The notes: generated by a model not told the origin, from the letters alone. DNA of 64,000 nucleotides from Hymenobacter sp. 5317J-9 (GCF_022921075.1 NZ_CP095050.1:4712001-4776000); one strand, 5' to 3'; counted from the first letter of the stretch, positions 49,010 to 60,511 are shown. Numbers and translations: made by a program.

Positions 49010-49951
49010 CTACGCCGGCACGTTGGCCACGGCCGTGGCCGGCACCACCTTCACCAGTTCGCCAAACTGGGCTTCGCGGGCTTCCACCTCCTCGTCGGTG
49101 AGGTTGAGCAGGCGCTCCGAGCCAAACTTCTCGACGCAGAACGAGGCCATGGCCGAACCGTGAATCACGGCGCGCTTCATGTTTTCGAAGCTGATGTCGT
49201 CGGTGGCCGCCAGGTGGCCAATGAAGCCGCCCGCAAACGTGTCGCCGGCGCCGGTGGGGTCAAACACTTCTTCCAGCGGCAGGGCCGGGGCGTAGAACAC
49301 CTTGTTTTTGTGGAAAAGCAGCGCGCCGTGCTCGCCCTTCTTGATGATGAGGAACTTGGGGCCCATGGCCAGGATTTTCTTGGCAGCCTTCACCAGCGAA
49401 TACTCGCCGGAAAGCTGACGGGCTTCCTCGTCGTTGATGCTGAGCACGTCCACCATTTCGATGGTGGCGATGAGCTCCTCGAGGGCAATGTCCATCCAAA
49501 AGTTCATCGTGTCCATCACAATCAGCTTGGGCCGGTTCACGAGGCGCTGAATGACGAGGCGCTGCACCTGCGGGGCCAGGTTGCCCAGCATGAGGTATTT
49601 GCAATCCTGGTAAGAATCCGGGATGATGGGGTCGAAATCGGCCAGCACGTTGAGCTCGGTCACGAGGGTTTCGCGCGAGTTCAGGTCCTTGGAGTACTTG
49701 CCCGACCAGAAGAACGACTTCTCGCCCTGCTTCACCTGCAGGCCTTCGGTGTCGACGCCGTGCTCTTCCAGCAGCAGGATGTCGGACTGCGGAAAGTCCT
49801 CGCCCACCACGGCCACCAGCTTCACCGCTTTCAGCGAATAGGATGCCGACAGGCTGATGTAAGTAGCGGCACCGCCGATGATTTTATCGGTTTTGCCGAA
49901 GGGCGTTTCGATGGCGTCGAACGCAACGCTGCCGATGACGAGAAGACTCAT
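49010..49951 (-). CDS. PfkB-family carbohydrate/nucleoside kinase
   Basis: Ribokinase-type kinase (313 aa). The N-terminal IGSVAFDAIETPFGKTDKIIGGAATYIS and the C-terminal PfkB signature DPTGAGDTFAGGFIGHL, with the catalytic Asp in GAGD, are clear. The substrate (sugar or adenosine-like) cannot be told; many Bacteroidota relatives are simply called sugar kinases. Confidence 0.9.
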   Translation of the reverse strand: MSLLVIGSVAFDAIETPFGKTDKIIGGAATYISLSASYSLKAVKLVAVVGEDFPQSDILLLEEHGVDTEGLQVKQGEKSFFWSGKYSKDLNSRETLVTELNVLADFDPIIPDSYQDCKYLMLGNLAPQVQRLVIQRLVNRPKLIVMDTMNFWMDIALEELIATIEMVDVLSINDEEARQLSGEYSLVKAAKKILAMGPKFLIIKKGEHGALLFHKNKVFYAPALPLEEVFDPTGAGDTFAGGFIGHLAATDDISFENMKRAVIHGSAMASFCVEKFGSERLLNLTDEEVEAREAQFGELVKVVPATAVANVPA

Positions 49952-50021
49952 GGATGAAAAATGTGGTGAGTAAAAACGGTCGAAATTAGCTCCGCATTAA
50001 AACGGTGTTAAAGCAAGCAAC

Positions 50022-50052
50022 AAAAAAGTCCCCGGATAATTCTCCGGGGACT
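50022..50052 (-). terminator. Terminator of tRNA-His
   Basis: AGTCCCCGGA (50027-50036) pairs with TCCGGGGACT (50043-50052). On the minus strand the exit is six T. Confidence 0.92.
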
Positions 50053-50063
50053 CATTTTTGGTG

Positions 50064-50138
<75 letters not shown>

Positions 50139-50214
50139 GTGTTTGTTTTGGTAGGGCAAAGATAGAAAAAGAAGCGGGAATCGGCAAAAAAAGTTCGGAC
50201 GGGTTGTGTAGAAC

Positions 50215-50320
50215 GTCATGCACAGCGCCGCGAAGCATCTTGCCCGCAGTCACTAAACATAAAGTGGCAACGATTGAATTAGTAGTAGCGAGCAAGATGC
50301 TTCGCTGCGCTCGGCATGAC
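50215..50320. repeat. Palindromic intergenic element, family A copy 4
   Basis: Arms beginning GTCATGCACAGCGCCGCGAA and ending TTCGCTGCGCTCGGCATGAC, imperfect, with a 50-base loop containing CACTAAA and ATTAGT words also seen in copy 5. It lies between tRNA-His and the helicase gene. Confidence 0.85.
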
Positions 50321-50374
50321 TGCCTTTTGTTTCGGGAGAAGAAAGGCCGCATAAAAAATGCCGACCTTTGCCGG

Positions 50375-51784
50375 ATGGAACCCACTACTGTCCCGTCGTT
50401 CAACGATTTCAAGCTCAATAAACAACTGCTCACCGCCGTGGCCGACGCCGGCTTTACGGAGCCCACGCCGGTGCAGCAGCAAACCATTCCGCTGCTACTA
50501 GCCGGGCACGACGTGCTGGGCATTGCCCAAACCGGCACCGGCAAAACGGCCGCCTTCGGCCTGCCGCTGCTGATGAAGGTGAAATATGCCCAGGGCACGA
50601 ACCCGCGGGCACTGGTGCTAGCGCCCACGCGCGAGCTGGCCATGCAGATTGAGACCCACCTGAAAGCGCTGGCGGTGAATACCGACCTGCGCATTTTCGC
50701 CATTTACGGCGGCTTGGGGCCCAAAACGCAGATTGAAACCATTGCCCAGGGCCTCGATGTGCTGGTGGCCACGCCAGGCCGGCTGCTGGAAATCTACCTG
50801 AAAGGCGCCGTGCGCCTCACCGACCTGAAGACCTTCGTGATGGACGAGGCCGACAAGATGATGGACATGGGCTTCATGCCCCAGATTCGGCGCATTCTGG
50901 AAATTATTCCGCGCAAGCGGCAGAACGCGCTATTCTCGGCCACCATGCCGGAGCGCGTGACCGCGCTGAGCGAAGAATTCCTGGAATTTCCGGTGCGGGT
51001 GGAGGTGAGCCCGCCGGCCAAGACGGCTTCCACGGTGAGCCAGGTGCTGTATGAGGCGCCCAACCTGCTCACCAAAATCAACCTGCTCCACTTCCTGCTG
51101 CACCGCGACGCCGATACCATGACGCGGGTGCTGCTCTTCTGCCGCACCAAGGAGCACGCCGACCAGGTGGCTCACTTCCTGGAGCGCAAGGCTCCGGTGG
51201 GTGAGGTGCGCGTCATTCACGGCAACAAGGGCCAGAACGCCCGCATCAACAGCATGGACTCATTTCGGGCCGGCGAGGTGCGCTACATGGTGGCCACCGA
51301 CGTGGCCGCCCGCGGCATCGACGTGCCGCAGGTGACGCACGTTATCAACTTCGACGTGCCCATCGTGCACGACGACTACGTGCACCGCATCGGGCGCACG
51401 GGCCGGGCCCAGCACATCGGGGCGGCCATCACCTTCGCCAACGAGGCCGAAATGGTGCACATCGGCGAGATTGAACAACTCATCAACCAGCAGATTGAGC
51501 TGCTGCCCCTGCCCGAAGAAGTGAAAGTGGAGGAAACGCCTTTTGAGGAAAAGCAGAAGATGGGCCGCGAACTCGACGACCGCCGCAAAAAGCTGGACCC
51601 CGAATTCAAGGGCGCTTTCCACGAGCGCAAGGAATGGATTAAGCCGGGCGTGACCATCGACAAGCGCACGGGCAAGCCCTTCGTGGAAGGCCAGAAAAAG
51701 AGCCGCAAGGGCGCCAAAGCCTTTGTGGGCAAGAAAGGCGGCTCGAACCCCGGCGTGAAGGCGCTGAAGCGGCGCGGGCGGTAG
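50375..51784 (+). CDS. rhlE: DEAD-box RNA helicase, RhlE-like
   Basis: ATP-dependent RNA helicase (469 aa). The core motifs are all present: Q motif with EPTPVQQQTIP, AQTGTGKT, PTRELA, VMDEADKMMDMGF, FSATMP and HRIGRTGRAQ. A basic C-terminal tail (RKGAKAFVGKKGGSNPGVKA) probably binds RNA. The start at ATG 50375 excludes an upstream frame that runs through tRNA-His and a palindrome. The RhlE label is by overall resemblance. Confidence 0.92.
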   Translation: MEPTTVPSFNDFKLNKQLLTAVADAGFTEPTPVQQQTIPLLLAGHDVLGIAQTGTGKTAAFGLPLLMKVKYAQGTNPRALVLAPTRELAMQIETHLKALAVNTDLRIFAIYGGLGPKTQIETIAQGLDVLVATPGRLLEIYLKGAVRLTDLKTFVMDEADKMMDMGFMPQIRRILEIIPRKRQNALFSATMPERVTALSEEFLEFPVRVEVSPPAKTASTVSQVLYEAPNLLTKINLLHFLLHRDADTMTRVLLFCRTKEHADQVAHFLERKAPVGEVRVIHGNKGQNARINSMDSFRAGEVRYMVATDVAARGIDVPQVTHVINFDVPIVHDDYVHRIGRTGRAQHIGAAITFANEAEMVHIGEIEQLINQQIELLPLPEEVKVEETPFEEKQKMGRELDDRRKKLDPEFKGAFHERKEWIKPGVTIDKRTGKPFVEGQKKSRKGAKAFVGKKGGSNPGVKALKRRGR

Positions 51785-51811
51785 AGGAGTCGAGTTAACA
51801 AAAATCAGAAC

Positions 51812-51901
51812 GTCATGCTGAGCGCCGCCGAAGCATCTCTACTGCAGCACTAAATCAAATTAGTCGCGCAGTAGAGATGCTTCGGCGGCGCTCAGCATGA
51901 C
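51812..51901. repeat. Palindromic intergenic element, family A copy 5
   Basis: The best-paired copy: 34-base perfect arms (left GTCATGCTGAGCGCCGCCGA..., right ...TCGGCGGCGCTCAGCATGAC), extendable by four bases to 51808-51905. The loop carries GCACTAAATCAAATTAGTC. It lies downstream of the helicase, between convergent genes. Confidence 0.93.
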
Positions 51902-51933
51902 GTTCTTTCTTTCTCAATTGTCAATTCAGCCAG

Positions 51934-52356
51934 CTACCTGCCGTGGTGGAACAGGTGCCCGAAGTGCATGCTGGCGAAGGTGAGGGCCGAGCCCCAGAAC
52001 ACCGCGCTTAGAAACATGTGGAGCAGGATGCGCTGCCGCGGCACGCCCAGCAGCGTGGCGATGACCGTGCCGCCGATGGGCGAGAGCAGAATGGGCGTGA
52101 GGAAGGCAATACCGCCCATCCCAAACTTGCGGAAAACCTTGATGATGTTGCGCGAGCGTTTGGTAAAAATGGGCTCGCGGCGCAGGCGGCGCTGCTTCTG
52201 GCGGTGCTGCATCCAGGCGCGGCCCACGCCCGAGAAGACGAACACGCTGGTCATCATGCCGGCCACGGTGAGGGCCAGCGTGGGCCAGAAGTGCAACCCC
52301 ATGGAAGTGCCGGCCAACGGGCCGCCCAAAAACTTGACCGTGCTCAACAAGAACAC
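51934..52356 (-). CDS. Small membrane protein, unknown
   Basis: About 140 residues with three to four hydrophobic spans: FLLSTVKFLGGPLAGTSMGL, TLALTVAGMMTSVFVFSG, IAFLTPILLSPIGGTVIATL and HMFLSAVFWGSALTFASMHF, separated by a basic cytoplasmic loop with QHRQKQRRLRRE. Related short unannotated proteins occur in other Bacteroidota. No ATG is available; the GTG at 52356 is preferred, with GTG 52386 and TTG 52422 as alternatives. Confidence 0.65.
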   Translation of the reverse strand: MFLLSTVKFLGGPLAGTSMGLHFWPTLALTVAGMMTSVFVFSGVGRAWMQHRQKQRRLRREPIFTKRSRNIIKVFRKFGMGGIAFLTPILLSPIGGTVIATLLGVPRQRILLHMFLSAVFWGSALTFASMHFGHLFHHGR

Positions 52357-52507
52357 GGACGCGCATTTAACGGCGGGATGAAGCACGGGACGACGGAAGG
52401 CAGGCGGTGGAAGGGGCAACAAACGCGGGGTGGGCGCGTGGCAAAGATACCCATTTCGAGGAGCCAGGGTTCAAAAGCACGTGAAGGATTTTAAACCCTG
52501 GCGATGC

Positions 52508-53224
52508 CTACAGCTTGCTGCCGTAGCTGAGGTCGCCGGCGTCGCCGAGGCCGGGCACGATGTAGGCCTGCTCGTTGAGCTTTTCGTCGATGGCGGCCAC
52601 CCAGAGGTTGGCTTCGGGTATTTCGCGGGCCACGTAGGCCAAGCCTTCGGGCGAGGCAATAACGGCAGCGATGTGCACCTGACGCGGCGTGCCGAAGCGC
52701 AGCATGGCCCGGTAGGTTTGCACGAGGCTTTTGCCGGTGGCCAGCATGGGGTCGGCCAAAATCAGCACCCGCTCGTCGAGACTGGGGGCCGAGAGGTAGT
52801 CGACCTGCACCTGCACCTGGGCTGTGCCCTCGATGCGGTAGGCGGCCACGAAGGCGCTGGGCGACTGGTCGAAATAATTCAGAAAGCCCTGGTGAAACGG
52901 CAGGCCGGCGCGCAGCACCGTGGCCAGGATGGGAAAGTCGTGCAGCAGTTTGCCGCGGGTTTCGGCTAGCGGCGTCTGAATGACTTGCTCGGTGTAGCTG
53001 AGGTGGGCGCTGATGCGGTAGGCAATAATTTCGCCCAGGCGCTGCAAGTTGCGGCGGAAGCGCAGGCTGTCTTTCTGCACGTCTTTGTCGCGCAGCTCGG
53101 CCAGGAAGTGGTTGGCGATGCTGGGCTCGGCGCACACCACGTGAATGTTGGCCTGAGCCTCGGCGGCCTCGGTGCGCTGCGGCACCGAGGGGTTGGCGGG
53201 AGTGAAAAGCGGGGGTGTGGCCAT
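52508..53224 (-). CDS. upp: Uracil phosphoribosyltransferase
   Basis: Salvage enzyme making UMP from uracil and PRPP (238 aa). The PRPP loop is LILADPMLATGKS, and the C-terminal IPEANLWVAAIDEKLNEQ...GLGDAGD segment recognises uracil. It is about 25 residues longer at the N-terminus than common UPRTs even from ATG 53224. An overlapping out-of-frame sequence upstream is not used. Confidence 0.93.
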   Translation of the reverse strand: MATPPLFTPANPSVPQRTEAAEAQANIHVVCAEPSIANHFLAELRDKDVQKDSLRFRRNLQRLGEIIAYRISAHLSYTEQVIQTPLAETRGKLLHDFPILATVLRAGLPFHQGFLNYFDQSPSAFVAAYRIEGTAQVQVQVDYLSAPSLDERVLILADPMLATGKSLVQTYRAMLRFGTPRQVHIAAVIASPEGLAYVAREIPEANLWVAAIDEKLNEQAYIVPGLGDAGDLSYGSKL

Positions 53225-53482
53225 GCGAGGAAGAATTGGGGGATGACGCTGGGAGACAGAGCCCGGCCGGGCCCCGAAGTTGGCACAAAAAGCGGCGGCG
53301 GGCAAGAAACGCCCCCTTAATTCGTCTTACGGACGAGCACGGCCCGGGTGGCAGCAGCCGGCCCGCTCCGCGGGTCCTTTCGCCCTTGCCAACGCCTTGC
53401 TGCGTAGGTTTGTTAAGAAATTACCGCCAGTGGCCAGTGTGTGGCCCCGCCGTTCCGCTTATCAGGCGTCCTATCTCTATTT

Positions 53483-55378
53483 ATGCACAAATCTCTGCTG
53501 CTGTGCGCCGGATTGGCGCTATTGGCGGGCCCCGTGGCGGCCCAAACCGACCCCACTCCGCCGGCGCCGACGCCCGCCTCCACCCCGGAAGCCAAATCGC
53601 CGTGGCTGGTGTTCGACCAGCCCGTGCCGCCCACCGATACCCCGCCGGCGAAGGCCAGCAAAACCACCCAGGGCGCCAACTACGTGCCCCTCGACGTGAA
53701 CACCTACCGGCTGATTGACCGGTACGCCATCAAGTTCGGGCCCGACTCGCTGAACGACCCGCACACCAGCGTGCGGCCCTACACGCGTGCCGCGGTGGCC
53801 CGGCTGGGCGAGCGTATGCTGTCGCCGGACAGCGTGACGCGCTCGGGCGGCAGCCTTTCGCGGGCCGACCGCTTCAACGCCCAATACCTGCTGAAAGACA
53901 ACTGGGCCAACAGCGCCCGCGGCGCGGCCATCAACCAGAGCGCAAAGCCCTTCCTCACCTACTTCTACCGCGACCAGACCGACTTCTACCACGTCGAAAC
54001 CAAGGACTTCACGCTGCGCGTGAACCCGGTGCTGCTACTCGAAGGCGGCAAAGACAGCGAGTTGAGCGGCCTGCGCTACGTGAACACGCGCGGCGTGCAG
54101 ATAGAAGGCACCATTGACCAGAAACTGGGCTTCTACACCTTTCTAACTGATAACCAGGAGGCCGTGCCGGGCTACGTGCAAACGCGCATTCAGCGCGACC
54201 AGATTGTGCCGCACGAGGGCTTCTGGAAGTACTATAAGAACAAGCCCGACCAGTACGACTTCTTCACGGCGCGGGGCGGCATTACTTACGCGGCCGGCAA
54301 GCACATCAACCTGCAGCTGGCGCACGACCGCAACTTCATCGGCAACGGCTACCGCTCGCTCATTCTCTCGGACTACAGCACGCCGTATTTCTTCCTGAAA
54401 ATCAACACGCGGGTTTGGAAATTCAACTACCAGAACCTGTTTGCCGAGATGACGGCGCAGAAGGAATCCAGCGACCAGGTGTACCCGAAGAAGTACATGG
54501 CGCTGCATCACCTCAGCTTCGATGTGACGCCAAATTTCAACATTGGGGTGTTTGAAAGCACCATTTTCGGCAGCGACGGGGTTGATTCGCTTTACACTCG
54601 CCAGGGAGGAGCACCGCAGTTGGTGCTGCGGCCCCGGCACCGCTTCGAGGCCCAATACCTGAACCCGGTCATCTTCTACCGGGCCATTGAGCAGCAGGTG
54701 GGCTCGGCTGATAACGCCATTTTGGGCCTTGATTTCAAATGGAATATCCTGCACACGGCGCAGCTGTATGGCCAACTGGTGCTCGACGAGTTCAAAATCA
54801 GCGAAATACGCGCCGGTAACGGCTGGTGGGGCAACAAGCAGGCCTTCCAGTTGGGCGGCAAGTACATCGACGTGGCCGGCCTGCGCAACCTCGACCTGCA
54901 GGTAGAATTCAACTACGTGCGGCCCTACACTTACCAGCACGAGGATATTTACACCAGTTACCAGCACTACCAGCAGCCCCTCGCCCACCCCATGGGCGCC
55001 AACCTGGCCGAGATTCTGGGCGTGCTGAGCTACCAGCCGCTGCCCCGCCTGATGCTGGTGGGCAAAGCCTTCTACTCGGAGCAAGGCCTCGACATCATCA
55101 ATGGCGACGTGACCGGTGCCAACTACGGCGGCAACGTGCTCAAGTCCTACAACACCCGCGTGAGCGAGTACGGCAACAAAACCGCCCAAGGCAATAAGAG
55201 CCAGCTGCTGCACGCCGATTTCACGGCCACGTACCAGCCCCGCCTCAACCTGTTCCTCGACGCCAAGCTCATTGCCCGGCACCAGACCTACTCGCTCACG
55301 CCCAACCTGAACGGCAACGAAGTGTATGCCTCGCTGGCCCTGCGCTGGAACATCGCCCAGCGCCTCCACGAATTTTAA
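53483..55378 (+). CDS. Outer-membrane capsule assembly (Wzi)/RemB-like protein
   Basis: A 631-residue exported beta-barrel protein. The signal peptide MHKSLLLCAGLALLAGPVAA fixes the start. A Pro/Thr-rich stretch precedes a helical region (YRLIDRYAIKFGPDSL), then many amphipathic strands ending in a C-terminal strand ASLALRWNIAQRLHEF. The pattern matches the Wzi family, to which the gliding and adhesion protein RemB of Flavobacterium belongs. Probable role in binding surface polysaccharide; the exact role is inferred. The ABC exporter follows six bases later. Confidence 0.85.
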   Translation: MHKSLLLCAGLALLAGPVAAQTDPTPPAPTPASTPEAKSPWLVFDQPVPPTDTPPAKASKTTQGANYVPLDVNTYRLIDRYAIKFGPDSLNDPHTSVRPYTRAAVARLGERMLSPDSVTRSGGSLSRADRFNAQYLLKDNWANSARGAAINQSAKPFLTYFYRDQTDFYHVETKDFTLRVNPVLLLEGGKDSELSGLRYVNTRGVQIEGTIDQKLGFYTFLTDNQEAVPGYVQTRIQRDQIVPHEGFWKYYKNKPDQYDFFTARGGITYAAGKHINLQLAHDRNFIGNGYRSLILSDYSTPYFFLKINTRVWKFNYQNLFAEMTAQKESSDQVYPKKYMALHHLSFDVTPNFNIGVFESTIFGSDGVDSLYTRQGGAPQLVLRPRHRFEAQYLNPVIFYRAIEQQVGSADNAILGLDFKWNILHTAQLYGQLVLDEFKISEIRAGNGWWGNKQAFQLGGKYIDVAGLRNLDLQVEFNYVRPYTYQHEDIYTSYQHYQQPLAHPMGANLAEILGVLSYQPLPRLMLVGKAFYSEQGLDIINGDVTGANYGGNVLKSYNTRVSEYGNKTAQGNKSQLLHADFTATYQPRLNLFLDAKLIARHQTYSLTPNLNGNEVYASLALRWNIAQRLHEF

Positions 55379-55384
55379 CAGGGT

Positions 55385-57229
55385 ATGAAAACCTATTTGC
55401 GCATCCTGCAGTACGCCCGGCCGCTGGCCGCTTTCCTGCCGCAGTATTTGCTGTATACGGTGCTGACCATCTTTTTCAGCATCGGCAACTTCACCCTCAT
55501 CATTCCGCTGCTGAGCGTGCTGTTTGACAAAACCGACAAGGTGCCCATGCGCGCGCCCGACCACCTGCCGAATTTTAAGCCCACCATTCAGTGGGTCACG
55601 GATACGTTCAACTACTTCTTCGCCGATGTACTGACGACGCACGGCAAGATGGGGGCGCTGGCCTTTGTGTGCGGCGTGGTGGTGGTATCGGTGCTGCTGA
55701 GCAACGTGTTTCGTTACCTCAGCCTGCGCCTGCTGGCCAAGGTACGGGCCCGCGTCATCCGCAACCTGCGGCGCGACTTGTACCACCGCATCATTGGCCT
55801 GCAGCTGGGCTTCTTTTCGGGCGAGCGGAAGGGCGACCTGATGTCGCGCTTCACGGCCGATGTGCAGGAGGTGGAAACGTCGGTGGTCAACACCTTCACG
55901 GCCGTCATCAAGGAGCCGCTCACCATTGTGGCGTACTTCCTGGTGCTGTTTCACATGTCGGTGCCGCTCACGCTGTTTACGCTGGTGCTGCTGCCCATTT
56001 CCGGCGGCATCATTGCCACTATTGCCAAGCGGCTGCGCACCCAGGCCAAGCAGAGCCAGAAAACGCTGGGCTCCATGCTGTCGGTGATTGACGAGACGTT
56101 GGGCGGCATCCGGGTCATCAAGGCCTTCAATGCCCAGGAATACATTAAGGGCAAGTTTGAAGAGGAAAACGACCAGTACGCCCGCACCTCGCGCAACATC
56201 GACAACACCCGGGACCTGGCCTCGCCGTTTTCGGAATTTGCGGGCGTGAGCGTAGTGGCGGGGCTGCTGTACTTCGGCGGCACGCTGATTCTGGGCGGGC
56301 AGTCGGCGCTCGATGGCGAAACCTTTATCGGCTACGTCATCCTGTTTTCGCAGGTGCTCACGCCGGCCAAGGCCTTGTCCAGCTCCTTCGGCAACATCCA
56401 GCGCGGGCTGGTGGCCGGCGAGCGGGTGCTGAGCATCATCGACACCGAGCCAGCTATTCGCGACCGGCCCGACGCGGCGGTGCTGCCGCCTTTCGAGCGC
56501 GAAATCGAGTTCCACCACCTGAGCTTCAGCTACGGCGAAACGCCCGTGCTCCACGACATCAACCTGACTATCAAAAAAGGCCAGACCGTTGCCTTGGTAG
56601 GCGGCAGCGGCGGCGGCAAAAGCACGCTGGCCGACCTGCTGCCCCGCTTCTACGACCCCAGCGCGGGCCAGATTCTGGTTGACGGCCACGACCTGCGCGC
56701 GTGCAGCCTGCATTCGGTGCGCGACCAGATGGGCATCGTGACGCAGGAAAGCATCCTGTTCAACGACACCATTTTCAACAACATCCGTTTCAACACCGCC
56801 GCCACCGAGGCCGAGGTGATGGAGGCCGCCCGCATTGCCAACGCCCACGAATTCATCGTGGCCAGCCCTGAGGGCTACCAGACGGTGATTGGCGACCGGG
56901 GCTCGCGCCTCTCGGGCGGGCAGCGGCAGCGCCTGAGCATTGCGCGCGCCATCCTGCGCAACCCGCCCATCCTCATTCTCGACGAAGCCACTTCGGCCCT
57001 CGACACCGAAAGCGAGAAGCTGGTGCAGGAGGCCCTGCAGCGGCTGATGCAAAACCGCACCTCGCTCGTCATTGCCCACCGCCTGAGCACGGTGCAGCAC
57101 GCCGACGAAATTGTGGTGCTGCAGCACGGCCGCATCGTGGAGCGCGGCACCCACGACGAGCTTATCCGGCGCGAGGGCGGCGTGTACCAGCGCCTGAGCT
57201 CGATGCAGACGAACGCGGCCCTGGTGTAG
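55385..57229 (+). CDS. ABC transporter, fused permease and ATPase (MsbA-like)
   Basis: Homodimeric type IV ABC exporter half (614 aa). Six helices lie in the first 330 residues. The nucleotide-binding domain has Walker A GGSGGGKST, signature LSGGQRQRLSIARAIL, Walker B ILILDEATSALD and the H-loop IAHRLSTV. MsbA-type lipid or drug export is suggested by overall form and by the Wzi-like neighbour, with which it is probably co-transcribed. Confidence 0.93.
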   Translation: MKTYLRILQYARPLAAFLPQYLLYTVLTIFFSIGNFTLIIPLLSVLFDKTDKVPMRAPDHLPNFKPTIQWVTDTFNYFFADVLTTHGKMGALAFVCGVVVVSVLLSNVFRYLSLRLLAKVRARVIRNLRRDLYHRIIGLQLGFFSGERKGDLMSRFTADVQEVETSVVNTFTAVIKEPLTIVAYFLVLFHMSVPLTLFTLVLLPISGGIIATIAKRLRTQAKQSQKTLGSMLSVIDETLGGIRVIKAFNAQEYIKGKFEEENDQYARTSRNIDNTRDLASPFSEFAGVSVVAGLLYFGGTLILGGQSALDGETFIGYVILFSQVLTPAKALSSSFGNIQRGLVAGERVLSIIDTEPAIRDRPDAAVLPPFEREIEFHHLSFSYGETPVLHDINLTIKKGQTVALVGGSGGGKSTLADLLPRFYDPSAGQILVDGHDLRACSLHSVRDQMGIVTQESILFNDTIFNNIRFNTAATEAEVMEAARIANAHEFIVASPEGYQTVIGDRGSRLSGGQRQRLSIARAILRNPPILILDEATSALDTESEKLVQEALQRLMQNRTSLVIAHRLSTVQHADEIVVLQHGRIVERGTHDELIRREGGVYQRLSSMQTNAALV

Positions 57230-57293
57230 TCAGCGGCTCAAACCCTTGTCGGGGGGCGTCCTGGGCGCTATAGTTTACTTATTGGTTTCCCGC

Positions 57294-57515
57294 ATGCTGC
57301 GCAAAAATCCTTTTCGCCTCTTCCTCTATCTCGTCATCGGGATAGTTGTGCTCAAGCTCTGTTACAACCTGGGGTACAGCTTCGTCAAGAAGCGGGCTGA
57401 TGAAACGACGAATACGCCCCGCCACGTAAGCAACGCCCGCCGCCAGGGCCAGGAGCTACGGGGCGTGCAGGCCGAGCCCGTGGATTCTGCCGCCGCGGCC
57501 GACTCTGCCCGGTAG
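57294..57515 (+). CDS. Small membrane protein, unknown
   Basis: 73 residues from ATG 57294 (an upstream TTG at 57246 would add sixteen, including part of a second hydrophobic segment). One transmembrane helix FRLFLYLVIGIVVLKLCYNL is followed by a basic, hydrophilic tail. It follows the ABC exporter by 64 bases. No family recognised. Confidence 0.6.
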   Translation: MLRKNPFRLFLYLVIGIVVLKLCYNLGYSFVKKRADETTNTPRHVSNARRQGQELRGVQAEPVDSAAAADSAR

Positions 57516-57631
57516 GCTCGGTAGCCTATTTCACCGGCCCCTCGTTTAATAAGCGCTATTTTGCGCACACAGCCGTCTTCCCGGCCAGCCACGCCCGGGC
57601 CTTACACTTCTCACCTTATACGCTTTTCGCC

Positions 57632-58138
57632 ATGCTCGCCCTCAAACGCATTGTTACCGTTGCCGTGATGGTTTACCTCCTGCTGGCGGTGTTGTTCGTT
57701 CTTGCCCCCGCCGTGCGCACCTCCGTGATGGGCATGGGCGACGGCCTGTCGGCCTTGGAACAGGAGCGCAGCTTCTACTACACCATGTTCCTGATTGGGG
57801 CCGGCCTGCTGGCCCTGCATCTCATCACCGAAAACCTCGACAGCGTGTTGCTGCGCCGCTCGGTGAGCCAGCACGAAAACAAAATCAACGAACTGAAAGC
57901 CAAGCTCTACGACCAGCAGCAGCGCGCTGTACCGCCCGTGGGCGTGCCCAGCGCCCGCACCATCGACGGCCGGGTGAACACCGAGCACACCACCGTGCAC
58001 CCCACCCAAAGCCAGGCCGCCGGCACCGCGAGCCTGACCGAAAACCGCACCGCCGACCACCTCCCCCAGCCCACCTTCCCGCAGAGCGACCCCAGCCTGA
58101 CCAACACACCGCCCGCCGAGCGCCCGCCGCTGGCCTAA
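57632..58138 (+). CDS. Two-span membrane protein with coiled coil, unknown
   Basis: A 168-residue protein with two hydrophobic segments (VAVMVYLLLAVLFVLAP; YYTMFLIGAGLLALHLI), a short heptad region (SQHENKINELKAKLYDQQQR), and a Thr/Pro-rich C-terminal tail of about 70 residues. Probably an inner-membrane protein with a cytoplasmic tail. It precedes gmhA by 31 bases on the same strand. Confidence 0.75.
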   Translation: MLALKRIVTVAVMVYLLLAVLFVLAPAVRTSVMGMGDGLSALEQERSFYYTMFLIGAGLLALHLITENLDSVLLRRSVSQHENKINELKAKLYDQQQRAVPPVGVPSARTIDGRVNTEHTTVHPTQSQAAGTASLTENRTADHLPQPTFPQSDPSLTNTPPAERPPLA

Positions 58139-58169
58139 GCTTCCGCCTGCCCACCAGAATACCTTCCCA

Positions 58170-58760
58170 GTGCCCGATTCCGCCCTAACCGACCTCATCC
58201 ACGCCGAGCTCAGCGAGGCCCGCTCCGTGCTCGACCGCTTTCTGGCCGAGCCCGAAAACCTGGCCCGCATTGCCGCCGCGGCCGATGTGTTTGCCACTAG
58301 CCTGCGCTCCGGCGGCAAAGCCCTCACCTGCGGCAACGGCGGCAGCCTCTGCGATGCCCAGCACTTTGCCGAAGAGCTCAGTGGCCGCTACCGCAACGAC
58401 CGCCGCGCCCTGGCCGCCATCGCCCTCACCGAAGCCTCGCACATGACCTGCGTGGCCAACGATTACGGGTTTGAGTTCGTGTTCAGCCGCTTTGTGCAGT
58501 CTCTGGGCCGGCCCGGCGACGTGCTGCTGGCCATCAGCACCAGCGGCAACTCGCCCAACATCCTGCGCGCCGCCGAAGCCGCTAAAGAAGCCGGGATGCG
58601 GGTGGTTTCGCTCACCGGCAAGGACGGCGGCCAGCTGGCCGGCCTCAGCGACGTTGAAATCCGCGTGCCACACTTCGGGTACGCAGACCGGATTCAAGAA
58701 ATCCACATTAAGGTGATTCACATCCTGATTCTGCTGATTGAGAAGCTGGTGCTAGCCTAA
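58170..58760 (+). CDS. gmhA: Sedoheptulose 7-phosphate isomerase (GmhA), SIS domain
   Basis: Sugar isomerase (196 aa) making D-glycero-D-manno-heptose 7-phosphate for LPS or S-layer heptose. The SIS signatures CGNGGSLCDAQHFAEELSGR and STSGNSPNI, and the C-terminal DRIQEIHIKVIHILI, match GmhA. The start is a GTG at 58170; no ATG is near. Partner heptose kinase genes are not in the window. Confidence 0.88.
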   Translation: MPDSALTDLIHAELSEARSVLDRFLAEPENLARIAAAADVFATSLRSGGKALTCGNGGSLCDAQHFAEELSGRYRNDRRALAAIALTEASHMTCVANDYGFEFVFSRFVQSLGRPGDVLLAISTSGNSPNILRAAEAAKEAGMRVVSLTGKDGGQLAGLSDVEIRVPHFGYADRIQEIHIKVIHILILLIEKLVLA

Positions 58761-58915
58761 TTCGTGCTTTGACTGTACCGCCTTTGGGTTGTGGGTCGCT
58801 GTGCGGATGCTGGCTGAAGCTGACGGGTGGCGCCATTCAGCATGGCAGCAACGGCGCTCAGCGTGCTTTTTGGGCCGGGTTAGATAAGAGTGAAGAACAA
58901 GGTAGAAATCCGCTC

Positions 58916-58923
58916 TAGCTTTG
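58916..58923 (+). promoter_or_regulatory. Candidate comM promoter -7 element
   Basis: TAGCTTTG, an exact TAnnTTTG match, about 53 bases upstream of the ATG. No good -33 element. Confidence 0.4.
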
Positions 58924-58975
58924 CGGGAGGATTTCCTTTGTCCTTATTCTATAGCTCTAACTCTACCAGCTTTTT

Positions 58976-60507
<1,532 letters not shown>

Positions 60508-60511
<4 letters not shown>

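Noticed and set aside
54143..57154. A 1003-residue open frame on the minus strand
   Set aside because: It is antisense to the Wzi-like and ABC exporter genes, which carry clear motifs. The frame is His/Gln/Val-rich, as expected from the complement of GC-rich codons.
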